Positions 12,204 through 23,800 of a stretch of DNA of 64,000 nt are shown here, one piece after another (the stretch's first letter is position 1; each line of letters opens with the position of its first letter). Source of the DNA: Ligustrum vulgare (Eukaryota; Streptophyta; Magnoliopsida; Lamiales; Oleaceae); assembly GCA_963555705.1 (NCBI GenBank), contig OY743174.1:56008234-56072233 (forward strand), in the 5' to 3' direction. The notes beneath the pieces are model-generated. The model did not search any database and was not told the origin of the DNA. It saw only the letters and a program-made list of their open reading frames with translations. Position numbers and translations under genes: made by a program.

Positions 12204-12690
12204 TTTTTTTTATCTATATTAATCAAAAAAAAAAAAATTAAATTATCAATGTCATTATTAAGAGTTTAATTTTTTTAAAATTTTTTTTTTTTTAGAAATT
12301 GCTTATTTTGGTTTTCAAATTTTGTATAATCTTTTAGTAATTTTTAAAATTTTATTTAACCATTGATTTCAACATTTTCACTAAAAATCCCCAATGTCAA
12401 AAGATGCTTAAATTTTTATTACAAGTTTTAACAATATTTTGAAAGGAAAAATGCTCGTCGTATGATGTGACGATAAATTGAATAAAATTGTCAAAATCTC
12501 TAATCACTAACCCATTATTCAAATCTTCAATTTTTTCATACTTACTCTCATTCACACATTTTAACAATAAAATAAAACAATGTACATATAAACCCAAAAA
12601 ATTCTCGATAAAGAGATAGATAAGTATAGCAATATAAGCAACAAAAAACAAATATAATTGACAAAGAATGAATTGTATGTCTATTGTAGC
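12204..12690. other. AT-rich intergenic DNA
   Basis: No coding sequence, RNA gene or element end is recognisable. The reading frames here are short and lack any family signature. Confidence 0.4.
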
Positions 12691-12718
12691 TAGTTGTCCT
12701 TGGGTAAGGACTACTAGC

Positions 12719-13731
12719 TGTGACGGACTTGCCGTCCGGCACCCGAGATGCTCGCAAGCATACGGGTCAGCCTTCCCCAACACACGGACCAGCAAGCTAA
12801 TAAGTATGCATAACAGAACTTTGAAAATGGTCTATTGATATTACCTGCAATTGCATAGGCTATGTTAGTGCACATCCTGAATAATTTGACAATGTATGGT
12901 CCTTGTCGTGCCACATGAGTAGGGGAAAAACCAGGCCGTGACATGCTCCCCCACCCAATCCGCTAGCGACCTCGCAGCAGTGCGCTTGCCTCGCGTCCAC
13001 ACATGGCCTTCATCTTCAATCAATCTTCCACCTCAAAGGACTTGCCCAAATTCTCCACATTTACGGTACCACCCTCTAGTGAACGAGAGTCCACAGTGCC
13101 CCCTGCACCTCGTCTCGCAGTACCCCCTGCACTTACCGCCTTCGATACCAACCTTCACCCTGTGCCCTCTGCACTAGTCCCTCGGTTGGACGGCACTCCT
13201 CACGGCCGCAGCTCCTCCGGCATGTCGAAGCATACTCAATGCATTGCCCTCTTTTGGTGGATTCCCCTCAATACACTGCCATGCTCAACGAAACAAACGT
13301 GCAACACGACTGCACTAACCATGCCTTTTCTTGCGCCATCCCAAAATTTTCCTCCCTCAATTATTTAGCTTACTGACGCCGTTTCTCAATTTTGCTCTTT
13401 GGCAAAGTCACGCATTTCATGGCCCAAAACCGTTGCCGAAGAATGCACGCCATTGATCTGCCACTCCAACAACGCAACATTCAAACGGTCCCGCTCTGAT
13501 ACCACTTGTGACGGACCTGCCGTCCGGCACCCAAGTTGCTCGCAAGCATACAGGTCAGCCTTCCCCAACACACGGGCCAGCAAGCTAATAAGTATGCATA
13601 ACAGAACTTTGGAAATGACCTATTGATATTATCTGCAATTGCATAGGCTATGTTAGTGCACATCCTGAATAATTTGACAATGTATGGTCCTTGTCGTGCC
13701 ACATGAGTAGGGGAAAAACCAGGTCGTGACA
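12719..13731 (-). mobile_element. TRIM (terminal-repeat retrotransposon in miniature), complete, 1013 bp
   Basis: Two 225-bp direct repeats (12719-12943 and 13507-13731) start TG and end CA and differ at only a few positions. Next to the right-hand repeat, the minus strand reads TGGTATCAGAGCGGGAC (13504-13488), the primer binding site for initiator-methionine tRNA. The left-hand repeat is preceded in that sense by a purine tract, GGGTGGGGGAGCA. The element therefore reads right to left, with 13507-13731 as its 5' LTR. The 563-bp interior has no gag or pol, so it would need another element's proteins. A 4-bp TAGC flanks both ends. The near-identity of the LTRs suggests fairly recent insertion. 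Confidence 0.9.
13488..13504 (-). promoter_or_regulatory. tRNA-iMet primer binding site of the TRIM
   Basis: The minus strand reads TGGTATCAGAGCGGGAC, two bases after the LTR end. It matches the standard plant retrotransposon site complementary to the 3' end of initiator methionine tRNA. It fixes the element's orientation. Confidence 0.9.
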
Positions 13732-14150
13732 TAGCGCTATGAAGTGAAGCCCGTGTAGGATCCTTGGGTAAGGATCCCTAGCGATTCCTCGATTTCTCTA
13801 CTTGAGTCACGACTAAGCCAATTTATTGATCTTTGTGGTCGCGAACGATCTGTCCCGAGATATTCTCGCAGCTAAGGAAGCACGTCAACTCCGAAAGGAA
13901 GCTCGCGAGAGGAAAAGAACCTATGATTCACAAATCGGTTGAGAGGCACGAATGCAACAGTCTGAAGGTTGCTTTGCTCGCGTGGTTGCACTTCCGTTTA
14001 GTTCCGAACCGACAGATAAAGAAAGTCTTATTTGACTACGGAATCGCCTCAACCTGCCTCTAGATGGACCATACAAGGAAGGAAGAGGGCTTCCGATCGT
14101 ACTCTTGAGAGTGACCTCGGGGATAGAGCAATTCTTGAACGGCTACAAAT
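13732..14150. other. Organelle-like (probably mitochondrial) DNA segment
   Basis: This block has clearly higher GC than the surrounding DNA, and the mixed, non-coding texture typical of plant mitochondrial intergenic DNA. The 25-30 bases left of the TRIM (about 12690-12718) look like its continuation: the left flank ends CTACTAGC and the right flank starts TAGCGCTATG. The TRIM would then have inserted into a nuclear mitochondrial segment. I recognise no specific organelle gene, so this rests on composition and style only. Confidence 0.35.
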
Positions 14151-14159
14151 GTACTTTTT

Positions 14160-14600
14160 AAACACACATTTCACAAAAACTAACAATTATAAATCACATT
14201 ATTCTCTAATAATGAGTCTCAAACATGGGCTTAAACACTTCTGCTTATATAACATGGATTAATGATATTGTTACACTTGTAAGATTTTGATTACTCAAAT
14301 ATCGTCACTCCATTTTTAGACATTTTCTACCCCTTTTTTCATTTTTAGAAGAATTTCCCAGTAATGAACCTTTTCCCTTCTACTTATTTTTACATTTTTT
14401 TTAAGTGCTGGAGTCTCCATGATCCTATCTCTATTCATCATATTCATCTGAATACAATTCAGTGCGTAAAACGTCCTCCTAAAAGTGAATTAAGATACTT
14501 GAGAAAAACATTTTTTCAAGTATAGTGTTCGAAGACTATTCAAAAAAACAAAAAAAAACTCAATATTTTTTTTTACCACAAAGCAATTACAAACATCGAC
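14160..14600. other. Intergenic DNA downstream of CAND1
   Basis: AT-rich sequence beyond the CAND1 stop codon. The 3' UTR probably lies within about 14570-14850, but the poly-A site cannot be fixed from sequence alone. Nothing else is recognisable. Confidence 0.4.
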
Positions 14601-14850
14601 CACAGGAAAAATAATATATCTAATGAAAGTCGCGGCTTATAAGATGCAGGTAATTTAGTTTCCGGAACAATCCAGTTTACTTCTCTTTTTTACATGCTCA
14701 GAAGCTGGCATCTAATCATTTATCACTCCCCTTCACGAGGCCTATAACCTTTTCATCTGTATAGAATTCTCTCGTCCCATAAGAATACGAAGAATAATAT
14801 GTTGTTCTGAGGTTCGTTGGCAACAACAGGAGATGTAGGCTGAAGCAACT

Positions 14851-17800
14851 TCATTCATTCCGAATGGAAGAGTATTTCTCCCACACAGATTGGGACTTGG
14901 AAATTTCAACCATGAGGTTCTTAAATTTGTGGCTGCAATCTCCTCCACTGCATTATAAAGGAGGGGGAAAGAATTTAATTAAGTGTTGCACTTGCAAATC
15001 TTAGTGAAACTGATTAAAATCTAGATTTAAATCAAAGTCAACAAGTCAATAATTAATTTTAACTACAGGTTTCGTAGGATCCACAACTTTTCAACCATAC
15101 ATCATATCAACTTCTATCAAATCAAGATAAACTAAAAATCTAATTTCAATCTCCACCAAACACGGGCTAAATGATCGCAGGAAAATCTTGACATACCTTA
15201 TGCGGTTCAAGGATGCAATTGTCCTGAGGGCGCTCCTGATCATATCTTCATTACGATCTACTTCTTGCTTGACAGCATCTTGTTTAGTCCTAAAGTTGAT
15301 AGTTTTCTGGAGAGGATCCACCAAAGAATCCAACACTGGATGTGCAATAATTTGGTTAAGACGGATTCAAATTTAATTAAAAACATGTTTTCAAATACAA
15401 GGTTTAACTGCATTCTGAAACTAAAAGAAAAATTACCCGCTAATACAGCCGAAGGACACTTGTCAGCCAACTTTGAAAGGATAAGATGGCAAGGCATTTT
15501 CACATCATAATGATCTGAGGGAAAAAAAGTATTATCAGAATGTTACGAAACTAAAGTCAACACAGTTCAACATTTTTATTTATTAATATTATCATAGGAA
15601 AGAAAGTATAACAACAGGACCTATCAAGTTTAAACGAGGCATTCCTAGGAAGCAACTCACCATCTAAACCAGATAGAAGGTATGGAACAATAAAAGATGA
15701 CGGATTCACTTGATCAAGACAACTATCCAATAAAGTATCCACGCATTCAAAAGCAGCCTTCCTTAATTCAAGCCCATCATCTACTGTGTGTTTGAAAGGA
15801 CCTAGATCCACCGTCCTTATCAATTCTTTCTGCAGAAAGAGGGGTAAAAAGAGCATAATGACAAATAAAAACCCTATTGTGTTCATATTAATAGGTCAAA
15901 AATAATATTCTAATAGAGAGATTAAGATCTTTCTTAGTTGCTCCCAGGAGTCTATCGAGACAATGTGACAATTTTTCAACAGAATGGTAAGCTTCAAAAA
16001 AATTGTCAAAATATAGAATGAAGCACAAAATAAATAGTATAATTTTTTTATCTTTACATTTACTAATTTTGGGTTAACAAAATTTTATCACAAGGTTATT
16101 GAAAACTGAAAAGCAGCTATAGCAGATGAATCACCATCAACAACAGGCTATATATATTTCTTAAATCAAAAAAAATAATCACACATAAGGTAAGTTGCTC
16201 AAAACTAACTAATCCTCATTGGAACGTGTAAATAATAAAGATGTTGACCATGACATATTCCACAAGCAACAAATTTGCAATTTTTTTAGGAATAACTATT
16301 GGGAGACACGGCACACGAACTTATTTTTATAAACACTAGGTGATGCAGGGTGCAGTTCGGAGTACTCACGTAAATATGATGGTATTTCTAGAGCACAACA
16401 GGTTACATAGAGGCCTGTAAATACACCAAGTCAGAATGGTACCAGTTGGACAAAAATACAGAAAATGTATCTCTGACATTTTTTCCTTTCGAAAAACAGG
16501 TATGGAATTTCCTTTATGAAATTGAGTTATATTTTAAGAAGTCTGTTACATGACATACTATGCCACGGAACAAGATAAAGAAACAAGCAAGAACTCAAAT
16601 ATTGTGCCATATATGTGTATCCTGTAATTTGAATATTTCATGAAAATCCAACATATGCACATCTTCAACCTACACCACATTCAAATCAACAAAATGATGT
16701 TCAATTACTGATGGACATGACAGTGAAGGAAACTGAATAATTTAATCTCCTTGCAAGAAAGAAACGCAGATACTTTCTCAAAGAGAAAATCTTGGTTGTG
16801 GCAGCATTTTCTTGAGTAGCGGATGGAAATTTCACTTGAATTCATTCCACCAAAAAATTTGTTTTAAGGAGGTTTTTATTTGAGAATATATTCTCTCTTT
16901 TGCCATTAAAAGAGAAACAATGTTATACAAATTCAATTGACACCCAATAAATTTAGAATATTCCTATTGCTCACAGTTATTGTGCAAATAACCCGCAACA
17001 TTAGCTTCTAATTCCAAAGGCAACACAATAATGCAGTATAATTTCATTGTCCTGAAATTTTCTTACTTTTGCACCCAAATAATCTCATTCTAAGGGAAAG
17101 ATAGGCAGTTTTCGCTGATAGAAAATAGGTTAAATTGCTTATTGCAGTGTAAATGCAAGGACTGGTAAACCAAATAATAGTTATAGTACAGTGTGCATTA
17201 AACTTTTGAGTCTGTAGGATACAACCATAGAAAACTGTTAATTATAATATTTTACCTTAATTACTGTCTGGTCGTATAGAAGTGGCAAAAGCTCTGGAAG
17301 CAGGCCCTTTATTAGGTTTGGCTTATAATGGGCCGCGGTACTCAAGGCCAATACAGCTGCACGCCTTACATGCTGCTCAGTAACCAACATAACATTGACA
17401 TAAATCAAAATTGGTCCAGGAAAAATACCAGAAAATCCAAGAGAGATACACAGAACATACAGGTAAATGGAAAAAATGACGGAAGATATATAGTGTATAA
17501 ATATATAGGGGGTAAGTTTGTAGCGACCAAGAATTTTTAAGCGATTAATAATTATTTTAATAGAAAATCGTGTCGCTACTATTTCACCCATTTTTATTAA
17601 GTTAACGCCACGACGTATTCGTATAGCCAAGTCAAGAAATAATCGAGATCGTTCGATTTTAAATTAAATTCCGAATTTCTAAAAATATCTCCATTCTCTT
17701 GATTTAAAGTATATTAAGTCTAAGTACTTAATTCAATGTTATCCCAATATTTATTTGTACAAAAATTACTTTTATTATTTAAATTAAGAAAATATATGCA

Positions 17801-20800
17801 AGCATGAGAGGTTCCATTATATGTAATCATGAAGAGCATAATATTTGTATAAATATGGAAAAGTATATGAATGATTTATATACTCCATTATATGTAATCA
17901 TGAAGAGCATAATATTTGTATAAAAAATGGAAAAGTATATGAATGATTTATATACTCCATTATATATAATCATGAAGAGCATAATATTTGTATAAATATG
18001 GAAAAGTATATGAATGATTGATAAGACTCCATTATATGTAATCATGAAGAGCATAATATTTGTATAAAAAATGGAAAAGTATATGAATGATTTATATACT
18101 CCGTTATATATAATCATGAAGAGCATAATATTTGTATAAATATGGAAAAGTATATGAATGGTTGATAAGACTCCATTATATGTAATCATGAAGAGCATAA
18201 TATTTGTATAAATATGGAAAAGTATATGAATGGTGCTTTACTTTAAGAAAATGATGTGTTAAAATTAATAGAATTGAATGATTATGTTTACAATATGCCA
18301 ACTTTATACATCTATTTAAACTCATCTCTTTTACACACAACTCTACACATATACACTTATTTTCAATCTCTTGACAAAATCCACAAGTAAGAGAAATTCA
18401 AGGTGGTCAAGAAAGTTTTGGTCCATTTACTATTACACTTCATTTTAATCTTTTAAAAGGTAAGTATATCTTATGTTTTTATGAAAAGTAAGTATGTTTT
18501 TATGAAAGGTAAATACACCTTATGTTTTTATGAAAAGTAAGTATGTTTTTATGACAAGTAAGTATATCTTATGTTTTTATGAAAAGTAAGTATGTTTTTA
18601 TGAAAGGTAAATACACCTTATGTTTTTATGAAAAGTAAGTATGTTTTTATGACAAGTAAGTATATCTTATGTTTTTATGAAAAGTAAGTATGTTTTTATG
18701 AAAGGTAAATACACCTTATGTTTTTATGAAAAGTAAGTATGTTTTTATGACAAGTAAGTATATCTTATGTTTTTATGAAAATGTTTGGATCATTGCTATG
18801 AAATCAATCTCACAAGATTGTTATGGGTTCCATATGATATGTTTATGATTATGCTAAGGGGACCGGAGTTTAGTAGCGCTACACATAAGAATTCTTGTCA
18901 TTTAAGTTCGGTAAAATTCTTGTGTCTCCCTATGTTTATGAGTATTTCGATCCTATCCTATGTTATGATGAAAATGATCCATATGCTTTCAAAAGAAAAT
19001 TTATGCTTGGTATACTTACTGGGATTTTATAAATCTCACTCCACGATATTTACCATTTTCAGATAATTGAAGGTTCGAGGCGGTCAACATGGAAGTGGCA
19101 AAAGTGGTTAAGATTGATGAGATAATTATGTTGAACTTTATGTAGGAAAATTATGTTCTATTTTTATTCACAAATAAAATTATGGGATTCTAATTATTCT
19201 TTTGAATAATTTTACATTACTATTTAAGTCTCGATAATATGATATGAGTCACTTTTAGTGGCACTCGAATGGTCGAGAATTCGGGTCGTCACATATATAG
19301 CTAAAGAAAACGTTCCAATAACTGTTAGAAAAATTACCTGATCGTGATCCTTGATAAGCATCAAGAAAGATGAGATTTCAGGGTACAAAATCTCATCTAT
19401 CTTCTCCTGCCGCTCAACTATAGAATATTTAACCGCAATTACAACTGTTGCCCGGGTGAATGCAGCTGCACTGGTTGTTCTCTCCTTCAATTATATGCAA
19501 GAAACTAATTAATCTTGCAGAGTTTTATTAAGGCATTGCACGCATGGATAGAAGAAAATGTATTTCTGAGATGGTACCTTTAATGCTGGAACAAGTTTTC
19601 CTGGTTCAATTAGGGCAATTTTTCCGAGACATTCGGCAACCACATTGCGAACTCCCTCTTCCTCACTTTCACAGTGGTTAAAGAGCAAATTGGTGATCTT
19701 CTCAACACTGGAATCATCAAATTCAGCTTTATCCACAGATTGTCTAACTATGACCTGAAAGTGGGAGATATTTCAGCAAGAATGTGAAGTGTCGATAAAT
19801 GCTGGTTTAAAAAGGAATTGCAGGGGGCACACCTCCTTCAGGGAATGGAGCAATAGATATTGCTTCTTCTGCTGATTATCAATTTTGTCCAATATAAAGG
19901 GTAAATATTTTGGTAGATTTCCAACAGCAATATTTCCTAAAGCATAAGATGCAGCAGATTTTATCTCCTCAAAAGGTGATTGGAAAGATTCAATAACAAT
20001 ATTCTCTATATGGATATGTGAACTTAAATCTTTTCTCCTCCCAATCTCCCCCAAACACAGCAAGGCAAGATGTTGCTTGGCCTATAAAAAACAATGTTGA
20101 ATAAGAAGAGAATATAGCAGTAATACAGATGGAAGGATAAAATCCAACACGGCACAATTAAATTCCCTTGATTAAAAAGAAATTTAGAAATGAATCCTCT
20201 CAAATTACACATAAAGAACAGAAAGGCAGAAAGCAGCTCATATTTTTTTCCTTAATATTTAAAACAAGATTGCTAGTTAATTTAAATAATAGACAGCCAA
20301 AAATATTAAAAGAATCCAAAACAACCAAAGTTCGTGCTGTATGTAATGCAGTACATAAAACATATTCCAACACCAAATTTAATTGGAAGTGTCTTCTGAT
20401 ATTTTCCACCAAAATCAAGAGTCCAGATAGCTGACCAGAATCAAGAAGCCAATTAAATGTTCTGATACTAGAATAAGTGGGCAGTGACCAAGTATCTAAC
20501 AAATCATACACCTAAACTTCTCTATAGCGTTTCAATCACCAAATAGAAACTCATAGGATATTATTGTTCATTTCATGGTAAACTCAAGATCTTTAAATTT
20601 CGAATAACTGGTGCGAATAAGCAAAACTACTTCAGCTTGATTTTGAAAATCAAGGTAGCTACTAAAAGGGGCAAACTTAGCTGAAAAGGCTGAATCCTAA
20701 GTCCTTGACCATACTACGTAAATTATATCTTCCAATTGATTGCAGTGCTCTAATTAATAAGAGGTTCGTAGTCAATAAATAAAATAATATAGCATCTAAC

Positions 20801-23800
20801 AGTCGTTAAAAATTCGTCTAAAACATCTCCATTTATGTAATCCAAGCAAATTAAGGCAAGCATTGAAAGGAGCATATTGACATACCGAATTGGTAGTGCT
20901 GTCGGCTTTCAGGATATCTGTGAGCATATTTACAGTAGATGAACATTTTTTATCCCCTGCAGCAAGAAGGCAGAGAACTGCCACACATTGAGCAATGGAA
21001 AATAAAGCCTGTTTTGCAACACTGCCAGACTGGGCAGATGATTTTGCAGTTGAAAGAAGGGAGTCTAGCAGCACATCAAAGCTAGTATTTGCTGAGTTAA
21101 CCAACACACGGAAGAAGTTCTGTAGTGCCTGAAGTGTCCATAAATGAGAGTTTTAACTTACAATATGCAGATATTTTACAGTTTACACACCATGACTAAG
21201 TCAATGCAACACAAAAATAATACCAGAAGTGCTTGCCCCTGCAGCAATGAGCTTCTCACTAGAGTCAATGCCTGTGGAAGAACTTTGTTTCTGACGGTCA
21301 AACCAACATTTGGACCTGATCTACTGTCGGCCATCAAGGTACAGCACAGTTCCAATGCTAGAGCAGTCATATGCAAGTCTGAGTCACTGAAAAGCACAAA
21401 GAAAAATTTATACTCATTTAATTACTAGTCACTTAAAAATTAATTATCAAAAAATTTATGAAAATGATCTGCAACTGAAAAGAATTGTTGAACAGACAGT
21501 AGTAAACAAACAAGTTAACCTTATTAGAGTTGAAAGTTCCACAACGATCACTTCATAAACGGAAGAACCAATTTTATCGCCATAAGCAACAATCAAAGTA
21601 TTTAGAGTTCCCAGTGTTGCCTGTCTTAATGCTCGATTAGCCTATTTTCCAAAAGGATGAGAAACGCTCAGTAGCTTTTCCACTAATTCAGAAAGTTGTG
21701 CTGGAAATTTCTGGAGATTATATTGGAAGTACCTTCCTTAGGAATGCAGTTAACTCAGAAATTACATGCTCTAAAACACATGATAGGTCCAGGTGCAATG
21801 GAGATGCAGCAATGACAGCGAAAGCCTGGGAAGAAAAATTAGAAGGTATGAACAATTAAACATGTAAACCAACCTAACTCATATCCCAAAACAAAATATA
21901 AAATAACCAGCAAATAGAAAGTGTAACTGCAATAAAAATGAAACACTACCTCATCCCATTCCAAATATGCCCAGGTCACACCGATGGGTCTAAAGCCTTG
22001 GGTGACTACTACTAGTTAACATGGATCTTACACTTTTGCTAGTTACCCCACTGTGTTTCCATAGCTTTGACAAGGTCCTTGAAGGATTTATAGGAGAACA
22101 TTGTAGTGCCATCAAGTTGGTAGTTTAGATTTGTGGTGTGCCATGACAGGACTTTGGTGAGGGTCTCCGATACGCATTAGGTACTTAAAAAGTTATGGCT
22201 AGATGCTACTCGTCAAAATGGATCTTAGACATTTGAGCCAAATGATTGGTGCCCAACCATTTTCCAAACGATACCTGAACAGACTTTACATAAGCTGAAG
22301 GAAGATGGAAAGGGAAGAAGTCAATCAATTTCTTCTCACTTCATCCCACTGAGATAAAACTCAAAAGGACAAAAATTCTACTCAACAGTCATTTCATACT
22401 ACCTATGTAATGACCACAAACTTTCTCACATCTTGCCCAGTTGCCCTCATTCTCTATGGGGGTATTCAAACCAGGGCTGACAAGCCATGCCCTGGCTCAC
22501 GCCTAGACCTGAGGAAAGTGAAATGGAATAATGCTACCACCTTTTAAAACATTGATTTTAAGAAACTCATCCATGGTAGTTTCTCCATCATAAATAATAC
22601 ATGTTTAACTTCCCCATGTTGATATCTGGCTTTAGCCTCACTAATGCACATCAGACAAATCTGACACAAAGAGGGGGCATGCTGAGGAACCATGAATCCA
22701 CAGAAAGAACAGCACAGAGGACTTTGAATTCAAACACACCTTTACGGCTGTAAGTCGAGTTATCTCATTTCCCATTCGGTCTACCAGCACTGGAAGGCAT
22801 GAAGGTAAATCCCCACCGAGTTGATCGCCAAATGTAGAAACAACACGCCCCATGCAATAAATGGCACATTCTTTAACCTCCTGTAAAAGGAAAACAATTA
22901 GCCAAATATGATGCCCAGAAAATAAATTACACTGCAAAGATAGGCACTAACCTGATCTTGATCTTGATTTTTCAAGCGTGCCATGATGGCATTATATATT
23001 GGTTGGACATAAGATTTGAAATCAAAACCATAACCCTGAAAGACAAAAACCAATTAACGTTTTGGGAAGGATATAGAGAACGTCAAAGAATTCATATGAA
23101 ATGAAGAGGTTCAAAGCAACTGACCTCAATATTTGGTCGCAGAATGCGTACTAGTTCTCCACATACTCTTAATGCCTCTGCTGTAACTTTGTAATAGCGT
23201 TCACCAACAGCAGATATAACGGGAGCAGAAATGGCCTAAGAACACACCATTGTCAGAAAACCAACCCTCTTGCATAGCTTGCTAACTTATGGAAATAATA
23301 TTTCACTGATACTGCCTATCCGATAATGAAAGTAACAAAACGATATTATACATTTCCTAGAAAACCATAAAAACAGAATGCTTCTAACACTAGCAACAAT
23401 GTTAGGGTTGAATGTCCAAATCATTATGCTCTGAATTTAAATTTAAATGCATAGTTTGACATTTAAGCTTAAAAAGAAACCCTCAGATTAACAAGTCCAA
23501 AGAATAGCAATAATCATCACTCTTAAGTACTCCATGAGAACTGTATTAATACGATCTTGAATTGTACCAAATGAGCGGTAGCTCGGTTTGTGGGAAAACA
23601 CAGCATCCAGGAGGAGAAATCAATATTTTAAGTATGTGCCTGGGAAGGCTTTTTTGGGAGCTCTAAAGCACTTTTAGAAGACCAAAAGTCCTTATTAAGT
23701 TGTTTTAGAGAAGCTCAAATTTGAAGCTTTTCTGAAAAGTGCTAAATTCAGCATTTACAGCAAGTTGAAATCTACATTAATTATGCTTACATAATTTTAT

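Larger units (their letters stand above)
17519..19293 (+). mobile_element. Probable solo LTR (gypsy-like) in CAND1 intron 23
   Basis: The block starts TGTAGCGACC and ends GGGTCGTCACA, roughly inverse ends with TG...CA termini as in LTRs. Its internal layout resembles the certain solo LTR at 55266-57467: a leader ending in an AAAGG|TAAGTA-type donor, then a GAGG(T/C)-rich tail. No 5-bp duplication is visible (AAGTT on the left, TATAT on the right), so one boundary may be altered. A TATATAG word occurs on both sides. It runs opposite to CAND1 and contains two tandem arrays. Confidence 0.55.

Noticed and set aside
12719..13731. Possible Cassandra element (5S rRNA-bearing TRIM)
   Set aside because: The 225-bp LTR shows no 5S rRNA-like internal promoter text, so it is reported only as a TRIM.
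17827..18198. 123-codon frame with repeated NIMLFMI..NGV units, looks like a repeat membrane protein
   Set aside because: It is the translation of six near-identical 72-bp tandem units in an intronic LTR-like block. The open frame follows from the unit length being a multiple of three.
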